DNA from: Monocercomonoides exilis
Taxonomy: Eukaryota; Preaxostyla; Oxymonadida; Polymastigidae
DNA: 64,000 nt
NCBI GenBank assembly: GCA_001643675.2
Contig: LSRY02000029.1
Span: 1,146,001 to 1,210,000, forward strand
Direction of reading: 5' to 3'
Below the pieces are notes generated by a model, which was not told the DNA's origin, made no database searches, and saw nothing but the letters and a program-made list of their open reading frames with translations. A program made the translations under genes and the position numbers. The stretch's first letter is position 1, and each line of letters starts with the position of its first letter. Below, piece after piece: positions 1 through 13,502 of this stretch.

Positions 1-878
1 CACTGTCTGCTCATTGAATAGGCCCCGCAGCTCATCAGCACGCGATCCTTTGAACCGCACCATCACAGAGCAATGCAGAGCCATCGAGTCTGCCCAGTCC
101 ACGCCAAGCACCGAGTCGCGCAGACGGATCATGTTGCTGTTTCGCTTCGCCTCCACTGCTGAAGAACGGCGAGAGAAGGTGATAAAGCAGGAATGCGTTT
201 CGCTATCAAGCTCAAATGCACCAATTGGACCAAAAGTTCTATTTGCAAAAAAGTCAGTCATTAAAAAAAAAAAAATAAAAACGATATTTTTTTTTTTGAA
301 AAAGCATCTAAAAATTAAATAAAAATCATACTCAAAGAGTTGATAAATTTCTGAGACAGTTACATCAGAGGGCAGATTTTGAATTCGAACACTCGAATTT
401 CGAGCAGCTGAATTCACTTTCAAGGGACGAGAACGAATCCACTGAAAACATTGAAAAGTGTTCATATTCACGAAAAAAATATGAAAAAAAATTTTTTTAT
501 AAAAATATAGCATATTTCACATACAAATCCTTCAGTTGAAGCTAAAACATTTGCAGGGCCTTCTTCATCCGCGAAATATACAAATCCGTATCCAAGACTA
601 TTTCCTGTGAATTTATCTCTTTTCACCATGACACTATTTATTTTTCCATATTTATTAAATAGCTCTTGAAGATCATTTTCTGTAATTGATGCATCAAGAT
701 CGCCAACAAAAATTCCACCTAAAAATTATTTACATTAAAAATTTATCACAGAAAATTTATTGTTTTTAAATGTATGCATTTAATATATATTTAAAGAAGC
801 AAACGTCCTTCATCATCTAAAAGGCAAACATAAAAAAAATATTAAACATGAATATAAAAACAACATTCCCAAACCCAT
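1..878 (-). CDS. Two-RRM RNA-binding protein, C-terminus cut by window edge
   Basis: Modelled exons on the minus strand are 878-875, 816-805, 718-525, 441-332 and 238-1, all phase-consistent. The first RRM shows RNP2 GIFVGDL and RNP1 YGFVYF in the 718-525 exon. The second begins with SSVRIQNLPSDVTVSEIYQLF and continues after the last intron with TFGPIGAFELD and CFITFSRR. Introns begin GTTTGG, GTTTGC, GTATGT and GTATGA. The first exon would hold only ATGG and the second only 12 nt, giving the start MDDEGRGIFVGDL; that 5' end is the least certain part. Tandem RRMs suggest pre-mRNA or mRNA binding, but I cannot name the orthologue. The gene runs off the left edge. It diverges from the eL39 gene, with about 174 bp between the start codons. 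Confidence 0.75.
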
Positions 879-1052
879 TGACAGCTGAAAGTGATTGTTC
901 TTTTAATTATGCTGTAGCTATTTATTGGCTCTTCCAAAATACGTCGTTATAACGATTTTCACGAGTTATGAACTAATTTTTAGATCATAATTACTATAAT
1001 TATCATTTGAGAGCTGATCGAATTGATCGTGCCATAGTTATCGCTTTGAACA

Positions 1053-1378
1053 ATGGTATGCTTTTTGATGTATTTTTAGCTGATATATCAATGATCTTAT
1101 TGCATTCATAATCTTCAATTAATGCGGCGATTATTTATCTTTGTTAATTACATTTAGCCGTCACACAAAACATTGCAAATCAAATTGAAAATGGCCAAGT
1201 TGCGCAAACAAAATAGACCGTTGCCTAATTGGTTTAGACTTAAGAAAGATACCAAAATTAGGTTAGAATTATAGTTGTATATATGCAATTTGTATTTTAA
1301 ACTTGTTATTTTGAATATTTCATTTTTAGATACAACTCAAAGCGTCATCACTGGAGACGTACCAAGTTGAATTTGTAA
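1053..1378 (+). CDS. RPL39: 60S ribosomal protein eL39 (RPL39), three exons
   Basis: Exons 1053-1055, 1158-1261 and 1330-1378 encode exactly 51 residues, the usual eL39 length. The product is very basic, with SHKT near the start, KQNRPLPNW in the middle and SKRHHWRRTKLNL at the end, the family signature. The protein lines the exit tunnel of the large ribosomal subunit. The first exon is the start codon alone, followed by an intron starting GTATGC; the second intron (68 nt) starts GTTAGA. The gene is too short and too split to appear as an open frame. It is divergent from the RRM gene and upstream of NPHP4. Confidence 0.93.
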
Positions 1379-2054
1379 AAAATGATAATACAAATTCAGA
1401 TACGTTTTAAACCGTTCATTACAAGTTTTAATATTTCGGCCTTTTTTAGCATTATGCAACAAAGGACAGCTCAATACTTTCCAATTTTTCATTCACTGCG
1501 ATTAAAAAGGCTACAACAAACATTTTCATTATTTGTCATATTTTTATGATTAAGCGTTTGCAAAAACTTTATTTTGCTACAAAGACCTTTATGATATTTG
1601 CAATGAAGGGATTTATTTACATGAAATTCTCAAAAATAATAAATATGTATTTTTCAAAAACGAAACAATAAATTATTATAAAAAAAGAGAAGAAAAGAAT
1701 GGAAAAGCTCACATAAACATTCCTTGATTTAAAAATTTGAAAGTTTGAAAAGAAGGAAAAAATGATACGAAAAAATGAAGATTGTTCTCAGAAAAGAGCG
1801 ATCAGGCAAGAAATATTGAAGTTACCAAAATTTTCCTTTTTCGTGCAGAAATGAAAAGAAATCACTAATTGTTTCTAGCGATAGAGCTGCAATTAGCTTC
1901 TTTAATGATAATATAAAGCATTTTCATATTCAAAAATATTAAGAAATAATGATTTGTTCTTCGGTTAATGATGAAAAGCTTCATTGAGAAAAAAATTCTC
2001 AATTTTTAATTGTTTTTTGTGTTTTTGAAACGAGAAGTTTAAAAAAAAGAAAAA
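1379..2054. other. Intergenic, AT-rich
   Basis: Between eL39 and the modelled start of NPHP4 I see only AT-rich sequence with A/T homopolymer runs and no supported reading frame. It must hold the eL39 3' end and the NPHP4 promoter. Confidence 0.5.
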
Positions 2055-4829
2055 ATGTTAAAAAAATTTTGTACCATAGTATTTTTTATTTAAGTTTTTA
2101 AATTTATGTCTGGGTTTTCACTTTATGTAGACTCCATAGAAGGCATAATAGAAGATCCACTTATTGTTTGCAATTTTTCTTTTCTCTCTTTATTTTTTTA
2201 ATCCTTTCATTTTGAAGAGAACGGGGCTGGACATTGATTATTGCTTCTACAGATATAATCTGACATTTTACAATTCATTAACCAAAAGAATCAAAGGCGC
2301 AACATACGAAAGTTGTTTACACAAACCAGAAGAAATTCAAACCAACATTTTCAACTGCTCGATAAACGACCTGTTGTTTTTTTTGTGCGAACCAGAACAG
2401 CATTGCTTTTTAATTTTGGAAATAGTCTTCGTGGCAATTGATAAAATAAACCATGTAGTTCGTGAGGTTAGTCTTGGATGGACTCATGTGGCAATTCCCC
2501 AACCAGAAACTCTTTCTGACATATCAGATTACAAAAGAGTGAAATTATCTCGGAAAATGGAATCAATAGAATTGAAACAAGGGACTCCACGGGTCTTTTT
2601 GTTTTTGAACGATATTTCAAGTACAAGTTTGATGCATTTATTTTCTGATTCAATTTTTTCGTTTCATTCAAATTATTATTAGTTACTGAAAATATACCCG
2701 GTTCTTTTGTCCGCATATGCTTCTTATCACATAAAAAATTGAAAGAATTTACATCTATTGTTCCTTTATATGTAATTTTTGATGAAACAAACGGATCCAC
2801 AACTGTTCCAGGCCTACTTTCTCCTCATTATCAGTATTTAGTTCAGCAAATATACAGAAATGATCTTGAAGTACTTAGAGATCGCCTAACAATGACCCCA
2901 TCAGCTCTTTCGGACAAGTACTATCCTAAAACCTTACAAGATGACGCCGATAGTGGAAACTTCAAATTGGCAAAAGAAAAATGGAAAATGGCAGCGATGA
3001 AAGTATTGATGCAGTCTGGGAAAAACACTTCACAGAATCAAGATTTGACAACTTCATCACAACAAAAGGCTAAATCTCCATCTTTGGCTTCATCTTCCCA
3101 GAGGCCTGCAAGTCGAGCTGATTCAAAATTATCATCTAAAGAAAGCCGATCTGGTTCTGTTTCTTCATCTTCAACAAAACAAGCTCAAGAAAGCAAGCCA
3201 AAGTTTTCTTCATCTGCATTTGCGCGGGCTGCTGTTGCCAGTGTGTTTATGTCACGTCTTAAAAGGAAGCGCAGAATGCATAGCACGAATTCTCAACAAA
3301 TGAACAAGGGATCTTCACAGAATGCTGGCGCAAAAGGAGATGGAGAATTTGGAATAATGAAGGAGCTCAAAAAGGATGAGAAAGAACGACTTGAAGCGCT
3401 GAATATAATGTCGAAAGAAGGATGGCTGGAAGAAATGAATGCAACACGTTCGGCGTTGAAAGATGCTTTCAGAGCGAAAAAGCAAAAGATTAGAAGAGAA
3501 AAACAAAAAAATGAGAAGAAAAAGAAGAAAAACGATAAACCATTCAATATGAATCCGCGAAAGAGAAACAAGGAAACATTGAATATGTCAGAAGACGATG
3601 ATTCAGACAGTGCAAACAGCTCTCAGCGGTCAGATTTTGATGAAGAGGAAGCAACTTTTTCAGAAGGCGAAGAAGAGCAAATTGTGCAACGAATAACAAA
3701 AGACTCGTGGCTGTTTCAGGACGAATGGACAATAAACGATTTTCTACCAACTGAAGCTTCGGAAATACTCAATTTTATGAAGAGAAAAGCACTTTACATG
3801 AAGAACAACCGTCAAATGCTTCCTGAATCGAAAGACGAAATGAATTTGGCAGAGTTGACAGATGCCGAAATGGCAGCAGCAGAAGAAGAAGGGTATTACC
3901 AAAACTTGAAAAGAAGAGGACTTGAAAGAAGGAGTTTGCTTGTTTTGCTGTCAGAAGAGCGAAGAAGATTGTGCAGCAGTTGGCGCTCCACAGAAATGAC
4001 TGTGAAAGAGAGGCCAGCCATGTTTGGGAGCTTGCTGAGGCAGCCTGTGTTGACTGAGCGCATGTCATTCCGACTGACAGACATTACTCTGCGTTTGACA
4101 GCTGGTTTTGAGGATTTGATGAGAGAGCAGCTGAATTGGACACGCAAATGGGAACAGCAAAGAGAAAAAGGTGTGAATGCAAAAAGAGGAAAAAAAAGTG
4201 AACGTTAAATATTTTTTATATATTTCCAAATTAAATAGAATTTTTTTTTGAGTTTTTGCGATTCAAGAAAAAACGTACTCATTTTGTCTGATGAATTTTA
4301 ATGTTCTTTAAATGTGAAAATATAATGTTTTCTTGTCATGCTGTGTCATATTGCAGATATCCAGAAAGTGACAGTCGAGCAAAGACAGCTGCTGATCATT
4401 CCACACAACACTTTGACAATTTGTGGTGAAGTTCAAAGCGAAGAGCTTCTCACAGGAAAGACCATCACAGTGAACAGTGGTAGGAAAAGAAAGATGTACT
4501 CCACACTTCGCACAAAAAAAGGATTCATCACAATCAAAAATGCAATTCCACATCCAGCATACACACTTCTGATTGCTGTGCTTTACAAAGTGAACATTCC
4601 AATTTCTGTGAATCCAACAGAAGTGAAAGAGTCGTCGTCTTCTTCTTCTTCGACTATCAAAAAGTCAGCAAAACGCACGCCAATTCCAGCATCAACACAA
4701 AGAGATCTATGGATTGGATGGAGGGAATATCAGCCATTTGTTCAGAATGTGAAACAAAAGACGTTAAGTGATGTGCTAAATAACACGGAAGCTGATGAAG
4801 AAAGTGAAGAAGAAGAAGAAGAAGAAGAA

Positions 4830-4872
<43 letters not shown>

Positions 4873-7800
4873 ATAATTATTCAAGTACGACAGATGGCAA
4901 AGAAAAATCAAAGAGCAGCAATGTTGGTAGTGCATCCAATACAAACACTCCAAGCAAAGCTTTTCGAGAAACAGGAAGTGATGATGATTTTGCAGACAAT
5001 GAAAGTGTTGCTTCTCTTCTCAACGAATACGATGCAATGCAAACGCCTGCACGAAAGGCAAAAGACACGTTTGAAAGGAAAAAAGGAGATGTTGGCATCG
5101 AAGAGAGCTATCCTGTGTATTCTGTTTTGGTGGATCAGAATGGAAAATCTGTGGATGGTTTGAATGCTCCTTCAAAAATATCTTCTTTTTCTGTTGATTT
5201 ATCAATCCAGAAGTCATCAATTTCATCATCATCATCTTCTTCTTCTTTATCTTTTTTGCCTATGTTTGCCTCAAAATCAGTTTCTCCTTCAAATCTTTCT
5301 CCAAATCCGTCTTCGGTTTCGCCAGCTCCTCATATGTCGATGCAACGTTCTGTTTCTCAAAACACTCATTCTTCGCTTCGTCTTCACAGCTCCATCCTGA
5401 AAAAATGGAAGGAGAAAGTTACAATGACAATTCCAGACTTGATCGTTCCTCCGAAAATCGCCAAAAAGAGAGGGATTAAACAGAGGCACCATCTGGAAAC
5501 AAGGCTGCCATTGCGAACAGAACCTGTTGCTTCTCTCTTTTATCCGTTCATCCAACATTACTTTGTGCTTGACCCAACACGCGGGCCAATCATCTTTGAT
5601 CCTCGCTCTCTGCAGAAAAGACCAGCCACAAGATCATCCTCAAATATGGCCTCTTCTTCTTCTGCTTCTTCTTCATTTCCCACTTCATCTTTTAATAGCT
5701 TTGCTGATAGTCAGATTGCTGGCTCATCTCTTTCACTTGGCTATTCTGGCATTCAGTCAAAGCAATACACATCAAATGCATCTTCCACTTCTCCAAACAC
5801 TTCACCACTTTCTTCTGAACCTACCTTCCCATTTAACATTCTCCATCCACTTTCAATTCCATTTCACGACGGCTCAGGTGATCCTGACTCAATATGCGCA
5901 TTGCTCCCTGATGAACCACATGCCTCAATTCAGTTCTGCCTCCAGCTGAACTCGACCTCTGATTATTCGCTACTTCCTGTTTATGTGGAGCCTCCGTATG
6001 ATAAAAATCGCTTTCCGATCCCCCGCCTCCATCCTGAGCCTCCTCCACAGCCTCAGCCACTCACTCCTCCCCCACAAGACATTCCAGACACAAATGTATC
6101 AGGCGATGTTCAGCCTCCGCTTGTTGAACAGCCAGCAAATGACAACATGCAACCAGAAGAAGTGCTAAATCCTCTGCCTCCTCTACCTATTCCTCTTCCG
6201 CAAGGCCCACCGCTTCCTCCGACAGCAGCTCTTTCTGTCGACACACCGCATCCTCCTGTTGACTCGATGCCTCCTGTGCGCCTTCGCTCTCGCCGCTTGG
6301 ATGAAAAGCTGGACGACTTGTGCAGCGAATTCACCTTCACTTTTGAGTCTTTTGAGAACGATGGGCTGTCTCTTCCTGGCTCAAGACTGGTTCAGCCCCC
6401 GTCTTTTACTCGCTTCAAGTTTCGATTTTTCGAGCTGCCGGAATGTTGGAGCGATATTGGCGTATCTGCGTATGATGAAGGAAGCCATTTCACTACAATT
6501 GGAAGGAAAATGAGCACAGAGTTTGTAACCTAATAAATTATTTTAGAAATGAATGTGAAATTTTGTGAATGAATATTTATTTTATTTATTTATTGTTTGT
6601 GCTCTTTGCATTTCAGAGAGAATATGGCATCGTCCAGTTACGAGACATTTCCACAGCTTTCACCATTGTCCATAACGTTTCAGTGCAATTCATCCACTTT
6701 GTGCAACGCACCCCTCATGTCATCGCTGACATCACTGCCTTACCCTCTCAGTGGAAGTGCTCTGCCTTTGTCGTCAAACACCCCAAAGACATTGGCCGAG
6801 TACTTGGAATCTGAATGGCTCGAGATCGACATCGTCGACTGGTCTTCAAAGTTTCAGTACGGCTGCGTTTTCATTCCGCTGGATTCTCTCCTTCCGTTTG
6901 TCGATGGACGGACAGGGGTGATGAGTTTGCTCTTTTGCATCATCATTTATGCACCAACAAATAAAAATTGTGAATGTTTAATAAATTTTTATATATCCAA
7001 TTTGTATTTTTTTTTTTTTTAGATCCATCTGTTTACGAGACAATTCACCTGACCGCTGATATTTGGCTGCCATTTCCTCCTCTTTCCTGTTCAGTCGATG
7101 CTGCCACGTCTGTCGTGCTTCCTCTGTCTTTCCTTTCTTTTGCATCGCCTCCTCCACTCCACCGCTTTCTGGGTAAGTTGCATTTGTCCATTTCGCATCG
7201 TCGTGTGCCTCCTGCTGTTTCTGTGCCAAAAGCGCTCCAGTTTCTGCGTGAACACAAAGGAAACAAGACGAGAATGAGCAAAGATCTGATAAACATTGGA
7301 AATTACTGGGCATCGCAGGTTGGGCGGCTGGAAGAGGAGAGTGCAAGCGAAGAGGACAAGTCAGGCGATGAGAAAGAGGCACTCGATGGCAGAGTCAGCA
7401 CATCGAAGCAGAGAAGACAAAAGCGGAGTGTTGTTTGCTTTTGAATACTTTAGATTTCTTTGAATTACTTTTTAATTTCCTTTATTTTTATATCAATTGC
7501 GATTCTGTTTAGACAAAGCAAATAAAACTTCATCAGCTGTCATTTGGCAAATTGAGCTGTTCACGTTTAATATTTCCGTCTTTTGCGTCACCTGTGTATT
7601 TTGAGATTCCATTTTTAAACCCATTTTCATCGCCACTCACTGTTGATGTCATTGTTACAGAAAGATTAAAAGAAAATAACCCATCATTTCCCTCTTCTTC
7701 CTCTTCTTCACGATCGAAGCAAAACAAAGAAAAGGAGCTTTTCCTTCTGTCAGACAGCGAAGCAGAATATTTCCGCTTTCTATTTGCACCAGAATCAGTT

Positions 7801-9742
7801 TCTGCACCAAACTCTTTTTCTGTTCCGTCAGCTTCACACAAAAATTTGGGATTTCAGCTCAAAAAGCCTCTTGCTGCAACTCGTTCAATCGGCTCATGTT
7901 CTTCATTCCCAACAGCTGAGAAGCAAACAGGTGGCTCATCCGCTATACTGTTGAAAGATGGTATTTTTATTTATTTTTTTCCTGAATTTTTAACTCGATG
8001 ATCTGGATTCAATGTCTTTATTTTTTTCCATTTCCATTTGTTACATGAAAAATTTCATAGATTTAAATGTTATATGTGCATCGACATTCACATTCGTTCC
8101 ACAAGAAAGCAGAGCATTTCCATTTCTGTTTCAGTCTTTCTGCGGAGGTGATGTATTTTCTCATTGGAACTTAAGCGATGCTGAGAATGATGGCAAAGAT
8201 TCATTCAGCAGCAAATCTGAAGATGCCAACACAAACAAATGGAAAGCATTACTTCAAGAAAGCACACAAAAGGATTCGATTCTTTTGATGCCAACAGTTG
8301 CAGACGAAAACGAAGTTGTTCAGCTGAAGAAAAAGAGAGTTGTTCTTCAGTCTTTCCAACAGCAGAAGAGTCAGAATCCTACAGCAAAGCTTATCAGTGA
8401 AAAAGAGCAACCCTTTTCTGACATTTCGTATCCTTCAGACGGAACTAGCAATTTGGACTCTCTCATTTCGACGCCATTTGGAAAGATAGAGCCAAACCTT
8501 CAGGCAATTCATCCGCGTGTCTTTGAGATTGTGATAAGAGAATCTCATTCAAAGTTTGTGTTTACAACCACCCACATTGTGGTCTGTGCGACAAACTGCC
8601 AAATCTCTCGCACGTTCAACGTCTATCGCCCTGATAATACTCCATCGGAACTTTTCCTTCACATTTCACAGCCTGCACCATCATCACACGCCATCTCTTC
8701 ATTTCCTTTTCCATCTCCTCTTCCTCTCAGCAACTCGACTTCACCTCAACCAATGCTATCCAATTCTTATTTGGCCAACTCACCAACGAGAAGGCGAGAC
8801 ATTTCATTCATTGACACAACTCGTGGCACAGACAGCATCAAAAAAGCTGTCTTGTCTCGATCGACTCCACAGATACAAGCGATCTCTGAAATTTCAAACA
8901 CATACTCAATCACTCAAACACTTCACTTTGACCTGCCTGCTGTAAAGTTCCTCTCGCCAATCAGAATCAGAGTTGCTCTGTTTAACGATGAGTGGTGTGG
9001 GTCGTTGTATGAAATTTGGGAAATTGTCGTGTTTGGAGTTCCAAGCATTGCTGTTAACTCGTCGGTTGGTGAGCCAATTCGTGCATATGAACCATTTGAC
9101 ACGACACAAGATCCAGACATAACAGAGCCAGTGTTTCACGAGCCTGCCTTAAGTTCTGTGACTGCTGCTTCGTTGGACAAAGAATGGGTGGAAAAAGTCA
9201 GATCACAACATGGAAGATTGAGTTGGGAAGAATGGGACATTTCAACAGGCCTTGGGCCGACGCAATCAGGAGTCAACTTCATCATTCGGTCGCTTGCTGG
9301 AGGAAGACAGCAAACTCTGTTTGCTTTGTCTGACCAGCACACAGCCGATCTGTCCCGGCTGTGGCTGATTCTGTCTGATAGCCAGCCTTCAATGGAAGGA
9401 CGCGTATATCATATCGACATTGAGGTTGGGGAGTCGCCAAGAATTGAAATCCCGTTTGAGAATCCGATTGAAGAAACGTGCCTGTTCAGACTGGTAACGG
9501 ATAGGTCTGATATCATTGTTCTTTCATCGAGTTTCCTTTCAATGAAAAAAGGTGAAACAAAAGCAGTAGAATTTCGTATTTCTCCTCAATACACTCCCAT
9601 TCAAGTAACTGCAACAATATTCATTAACGGAATTGGAGCAATGGATTCCATTCTAGAACAAATGTATACAATAAATGTAAATTATACAATGCATTCAACA
9701 TCAGTGAATTGCACATTATTTGATGATACAATTGTTAGCTAG
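2055..9742 (+). CDS. NPHP4: Nephrocystin-4 (NPHP4) homologue, nine exons, about 2315 aa
   Basis: Modelled exons are 2055-2070 (tentative start), 2131-2165, 2218-2620, 2683-4170, 4357-6520, 6617-6918, 7023-7432, 7513-7960 and 8061-9742; every junction keeps phase. Collinear similarity to animal NPHP4 is visible throughout: QGTPRVFLF and VPGLLSP in the N-terminal part, FTFTFESFEN and LEIDIVDWSSKFQYG in the middle, LGKLHLSISHRRVP, then IgG-like repeats (VYFEIPFLNPFSSPLTVDV, FPFLFQSFCGG, FNDEWCGSLYEIW) to the C-terminus. NPHP4 works at the ciliary or flagellar transition zone, so the cell has flagella. It is longer than the human protein (about 1,430 aa) because of Ser/Pro-rich, Lys-rich and Asp/Glu insertions, especially in the 4357-6520 exon. 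The donor of the fourth intron could be 4198 instead of 4171; both keep phase. Confidence 0.88.
4806..4871 (+). repeat. GAA/GAT trinucleotide tract coding poly-Glu/poly-Asp
   Basis: Within the large NPHP4 exon a run of GAA codons passes directly into about 14 GAT codons, giving an acidic Glu then Asp stretch. It is in frame, so length change by whole codons would be tolerated. Confidence 0.9.
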
Positions 9743-11288
9743 AAAAAAGGACTATTATGAAAAACTGCTGTTCATCACTTTTTCTTTAATCAAAAATAAA
9801 TACACTAAATTTTTGAAAGTGCCAATGTTTTGCTTTTACATAATCATATAAATTGTTTAATTATAACCCTTTGATAGTTTGTTTTCACGTAAATAAATAT
9901 TTTTTTAAAAAAAAAAAAAAATTGATTGATTCACCAAAAAATATTTAAAACGGGTTGCTTTTTTGGAATGAAAACATTTTTTTTATTTTTTTTAAAAAAA
10001 ATGAAACAAGTTTTACAAAGCAAAAAATCAGATAAAAAAAGAAATACATCTCCCAATTTGTTTTTTTGAACTTAATTCATAACTTTTTTTTTTTTTCAAA
10101 TTTATTTTTTCAGGGATTCATGCTTATGAACAAGCTCTAAGTGCGCATAACTTTGTTATCATATTTATTTAAACTTATAATTTTGTCTTTTCAATAACCA
10201 TTCTCCTTTGAAAGAATTATTAACTGAAAGTTAAATATTAATTGAAAATGCACTGAATTTGCGATTTCATAAATAAACAATTTATTGAATTCAAGGAATA
10301 CTTTGCTTTTTATAATATTTTTTTAAGAAAATACAAAGAAATACTTTTTGAGTTGTTTCCTTTCTGGCATTTTCACATCAATGCATTTCTTTTAATTGTT
10401 AACAAAACAATTCATAAAATATTATGTGAATTTGCTTTCATGCGCAGAATTTGAAGCGACTTTTTCTGAAATTTGGCAACATTTCTGTTGATTTATCGGC
10501 AAGACAGTATTTTATGATCAGAACAAACAATTCTGCATTTCTTTCTAACACCATGTAATCATAAAACATCAAGCTTTAAACTGTTTTATGAAAATCGAAC
10601 GATAGTCAAAATACCAGATCGCACTTTATTTGGATTGAAAATTTCTTCGAACACGATCTTTGAATTAATAAATTGAATGAAATGAAAGAAGATGGAAAAC
10701 ATTTTTTATAAGCGATTGCTTTTATTTAAACAATGGAGAATTACAATTTTTTTTTCCATTTATTTATTTAATCAACTTTTTCTCCATTTTAATTCGTCAA
10801 GAAGCTGCTTTCTATTTTTATTCGGTTCTTATGATCACGTCAGTTTACAAACTTGATTCACAAGCAATAGCGCTTTAACTATTTTAAACACCTTCTCATT
10901 TGAAAATCTACCAATCATTCAGAAATGGTCCTTTGTGCTTTTTCGTTTTAAGCAGACTATCTTTATCTTATTAAGCATTCAACTAACTAAAGTACTTTAT
11001 TGATTAACTAATTCTTCCGCACCTGGTAGGAAGGGATGCTTTGAGAAAGCCAAAGCAGACAGAGTAACAAATCAGATGCAATCTTTCTTTTGAAATTCTC
11101 AAATTGTCATTTTAATCATCGTCCAAGATTCAAACAAGTTGCTATTGAAACGATTACATGAATTAAAGCGTCTACACTTTTGCAGTGAAAACTTCTAGTT
11201 TTTTCATTTTCTTTCATTCTTTTTCAAAATTCCTTTTATCTTTTTCTTTTCTTTAAGAAAAACGAATCGCTCGAAAACTTATTTATTA
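9743..11288. other. Intergenic between NPHP4 and the transposon
   Basis: AT-rich with A and T homopolymers; no reading frame or RNA gene that I can support. It ends at the TA target-site dinucleotide (11287-11288) of the pogo-type element. Confidence 0.5.
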
Positions 11289-11330
11289 CCATGGGTGCTT
11301 TACCCGCCCCCTGGTGCCAAATCCGCACCC
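11289..11330 (+). repeat. Left terminal inverted repeat of the pogo element
   Basis: Forty-two bases starting CCATGGGTGCTTTACCCG; the reverse complement recurs at 13823-13864 with a single difference (T here, C in the other copy, in the CCAAA-TCCGC stretch). Downstream of this point the two ends no longer match. Confidence 0.95.
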
Positions 11331-11614
11331 ACAAATTGAATTAAAAGTTCACATTTTGTTATATGAACACTATTCATTTTCAATCATTGAGCTTTGAAAA
11401 AAATAGGACAAGTACATCACATTATTGAAAAGCTTCATTGTTTGGTGTTTGAGATAAAAAGGTTTCGAAGTTTTTTTTAAAAATTCTTCAACTTAATCAG
11501 TTTGCGGTAATACAAGAACAAAAAAAACCAAATGGGGTACTCACTCGTTCTTCTTTATCAATAATCACTTTCAGCAGATGCAAACCTTTCAATGTGAAAA
11601 AACAAACAAACAAA

Positions 11615-13502
11615 CTACGATGACAACGAAGAATAATACTTTTCGCGACATTCAATTTCTTTTCTGCTGAAAGATGGTGAAACTGCTCTTTGAATTGGCT
11701 TCTCCTTTTCCGGTTTTCTTCTTTCATCAATGTTGCTTTCTCCACTTGTATCATCGTTCATAATATAATATATTATCTTTTTCTTTTTCTTTTTATGTTT
11801 TATTTCTCTTTTATCTTCATCTGCAGAAGAGCTTGACAAAAGAATGTTGAATTCTTCACGAGAATGCTTGGTTTTTGATGTTGAAGGAGTCGAAGAAGTT
11901 TTCGCTTTTTCTATTTTTTTATATTTGGATCGAAGAAATGCAAGATGCTTTTCTGCATATTCAAGTTGTTTTTTCAATTCGAAGCTGTCCAAATCTTCTA
12001 TAATTGTTGTTGAATTTAATTTGTGATCATCAGACGGAGAAGAACAGATCGATTCGTTCGGCGAAGTTGATTTTGTTGAGTTTGCTTTTTCTGAGGAATA
12101 AATATCTGATGGTATTGATGAAGCTGAAACACTTTGCCTTTTTGGTGGAGAATAGCTTCCAAAAAGTTCTTCACGCCAATCTTGAAACGAAGAATGAAAA
12201 TCTTCTTTCGATGGAGAGGCTCCAATAGGTGCTCCAGATACGCGAGAGAGAACGGGAGCTGCAGCAACAGGCCAGACTCCTGTCTTAATGAATGCTGCCT
12301 TCACTGTTGATGGAACACAAGCTGCAGCCAAGGCTTCGGGGAGAATTTCTGCAAGTTGGGCTCGATAAGAAGGGAGAGAAAATGGAGAAGGAATAACAAA
12401 TTTGTTACTCAAAGTGGATTTTAGTCGAGAAAAAACACATGAGTCACACGGCTGAAGCAAATGTGTCATATTAGGTGGGAATTTTTTCAGAATGATGAAA
12501 TTTTTTTCAGCTGCTTCAATTACAGTTTCGTCATTGTGAGTTGAATGATTATCCATTAACAAAAGTGCACGATGAGAACTTGTAGGTTTCACTTTCTCCG
12601 CGATTAATGGAATCCAGTAATTAATCATAATGTACTTGAAGATATCCTTAGTGATCCACCCGGAAGATGAAAAAATATATCTGATATCAAATGAAGAAAG
12701 TGTGCGAAACTCTTTCGGGAGTGTTTTCTTTGGCCATAGAAGAAATCGCGGTAATGAGGATCCGTCAGCGCAGATACAAAGGCATATAGTTGCATTCGGG
12801 ACTTTTGGAACGACGGGAACTTGTGGAGGAGTTTGACTTTTTAGGCAAACAACCAGTTTGTTCGATGATTCCCCACATGAGATAGACGATTCATCAAAAT
12901 TGAATATATCCGCAGCTGTGATATTGTATTCCGTAACAGTGCTTAACAATTCTGAAAACCATCCTCTGATATTTTCTGGTGACTGCGCTGATATTTTTGC
13001 AACGTCCGTGTGCCTTGCGATTGCAGCCTTCAAAACATCACTTCGTTGAATTAATTTGAATGCATATTTTTTGTTGATTGTTTGGAATTCTTTCTTTGGT
13101 TTTGATGATTTTTCTATTTGATCCACACACTTAGCAACATGAAAATGTTACAAAAACAAATTAATAAATAATGCAAACCATGTTTTGCACATCGCGAATT
13201 CGAACTATTGTCTGATTTGATAAAAGGACTAGCACCTGGTTCTCAATTTCTTCCAATTGCTCGTTCGTAATTGCCTGAGGGTGCCCATTCCTTCCAGCTT
13301 CTCTGCCAGCTCTTTCCGCTCTTATACCTCTTTTCCATGCATCTTTTGACACAACCTTTGCTTTTATGGCAGTTGAATATTTCACTTTAAAACTTTTTCG
13401 AATTGCGAAAAGCTTTTTCGATGGGGATTTGAATGATCGATATTCCTTGGTTGCAAGAACTCTGTGCAACTGAGTTGATGATAATTCAGGTTTTTCAGTC
13501 AT
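11615..13502 (-). CDS. pogo-type transposase, DDE_1 family, two exons, 612 aa
   Basis: Exons 13502-13179 and 13129-11615 are joined across a 49-nt intron (GTTTGC...TAAG), phase 0. The first exon carries a helix-turn-helix-like DNA-binding region ending IVRIRDVQNM. The second holds the catalytic core: FNFDES (Asp about 187), LLMDNHSTH (Asp about 302) and HLLQPCDSCVF (Asp about 338). The last two Asp are 35 residues apart, a DD35D layout of the pogo/Tigger/CENP-B group. The C-terminus is polar with a Lys run and no recognised domain. It excises and inserts the surrounding element through the 42-bp inverted repeats. No stop or frameshift interrupts it. Confidence 0.92.

Noticed and set aside
4795-5163. 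Plus-strand frame with poly-Lys/poly-Met
   Set aside because: Shadow frame of the GAA/GAT repeat in the NPHP4 exon; the Glu/Asp frame is the coding one by homology on both sides.
6569-6814. Alternative plus frame REYGIVQLRDIST over the 6617-6918 exon
   Set aside because: The other frame carries the NPHP4 match LEIDIVDWSSKFQYG and fits both neighbouring splice phases.
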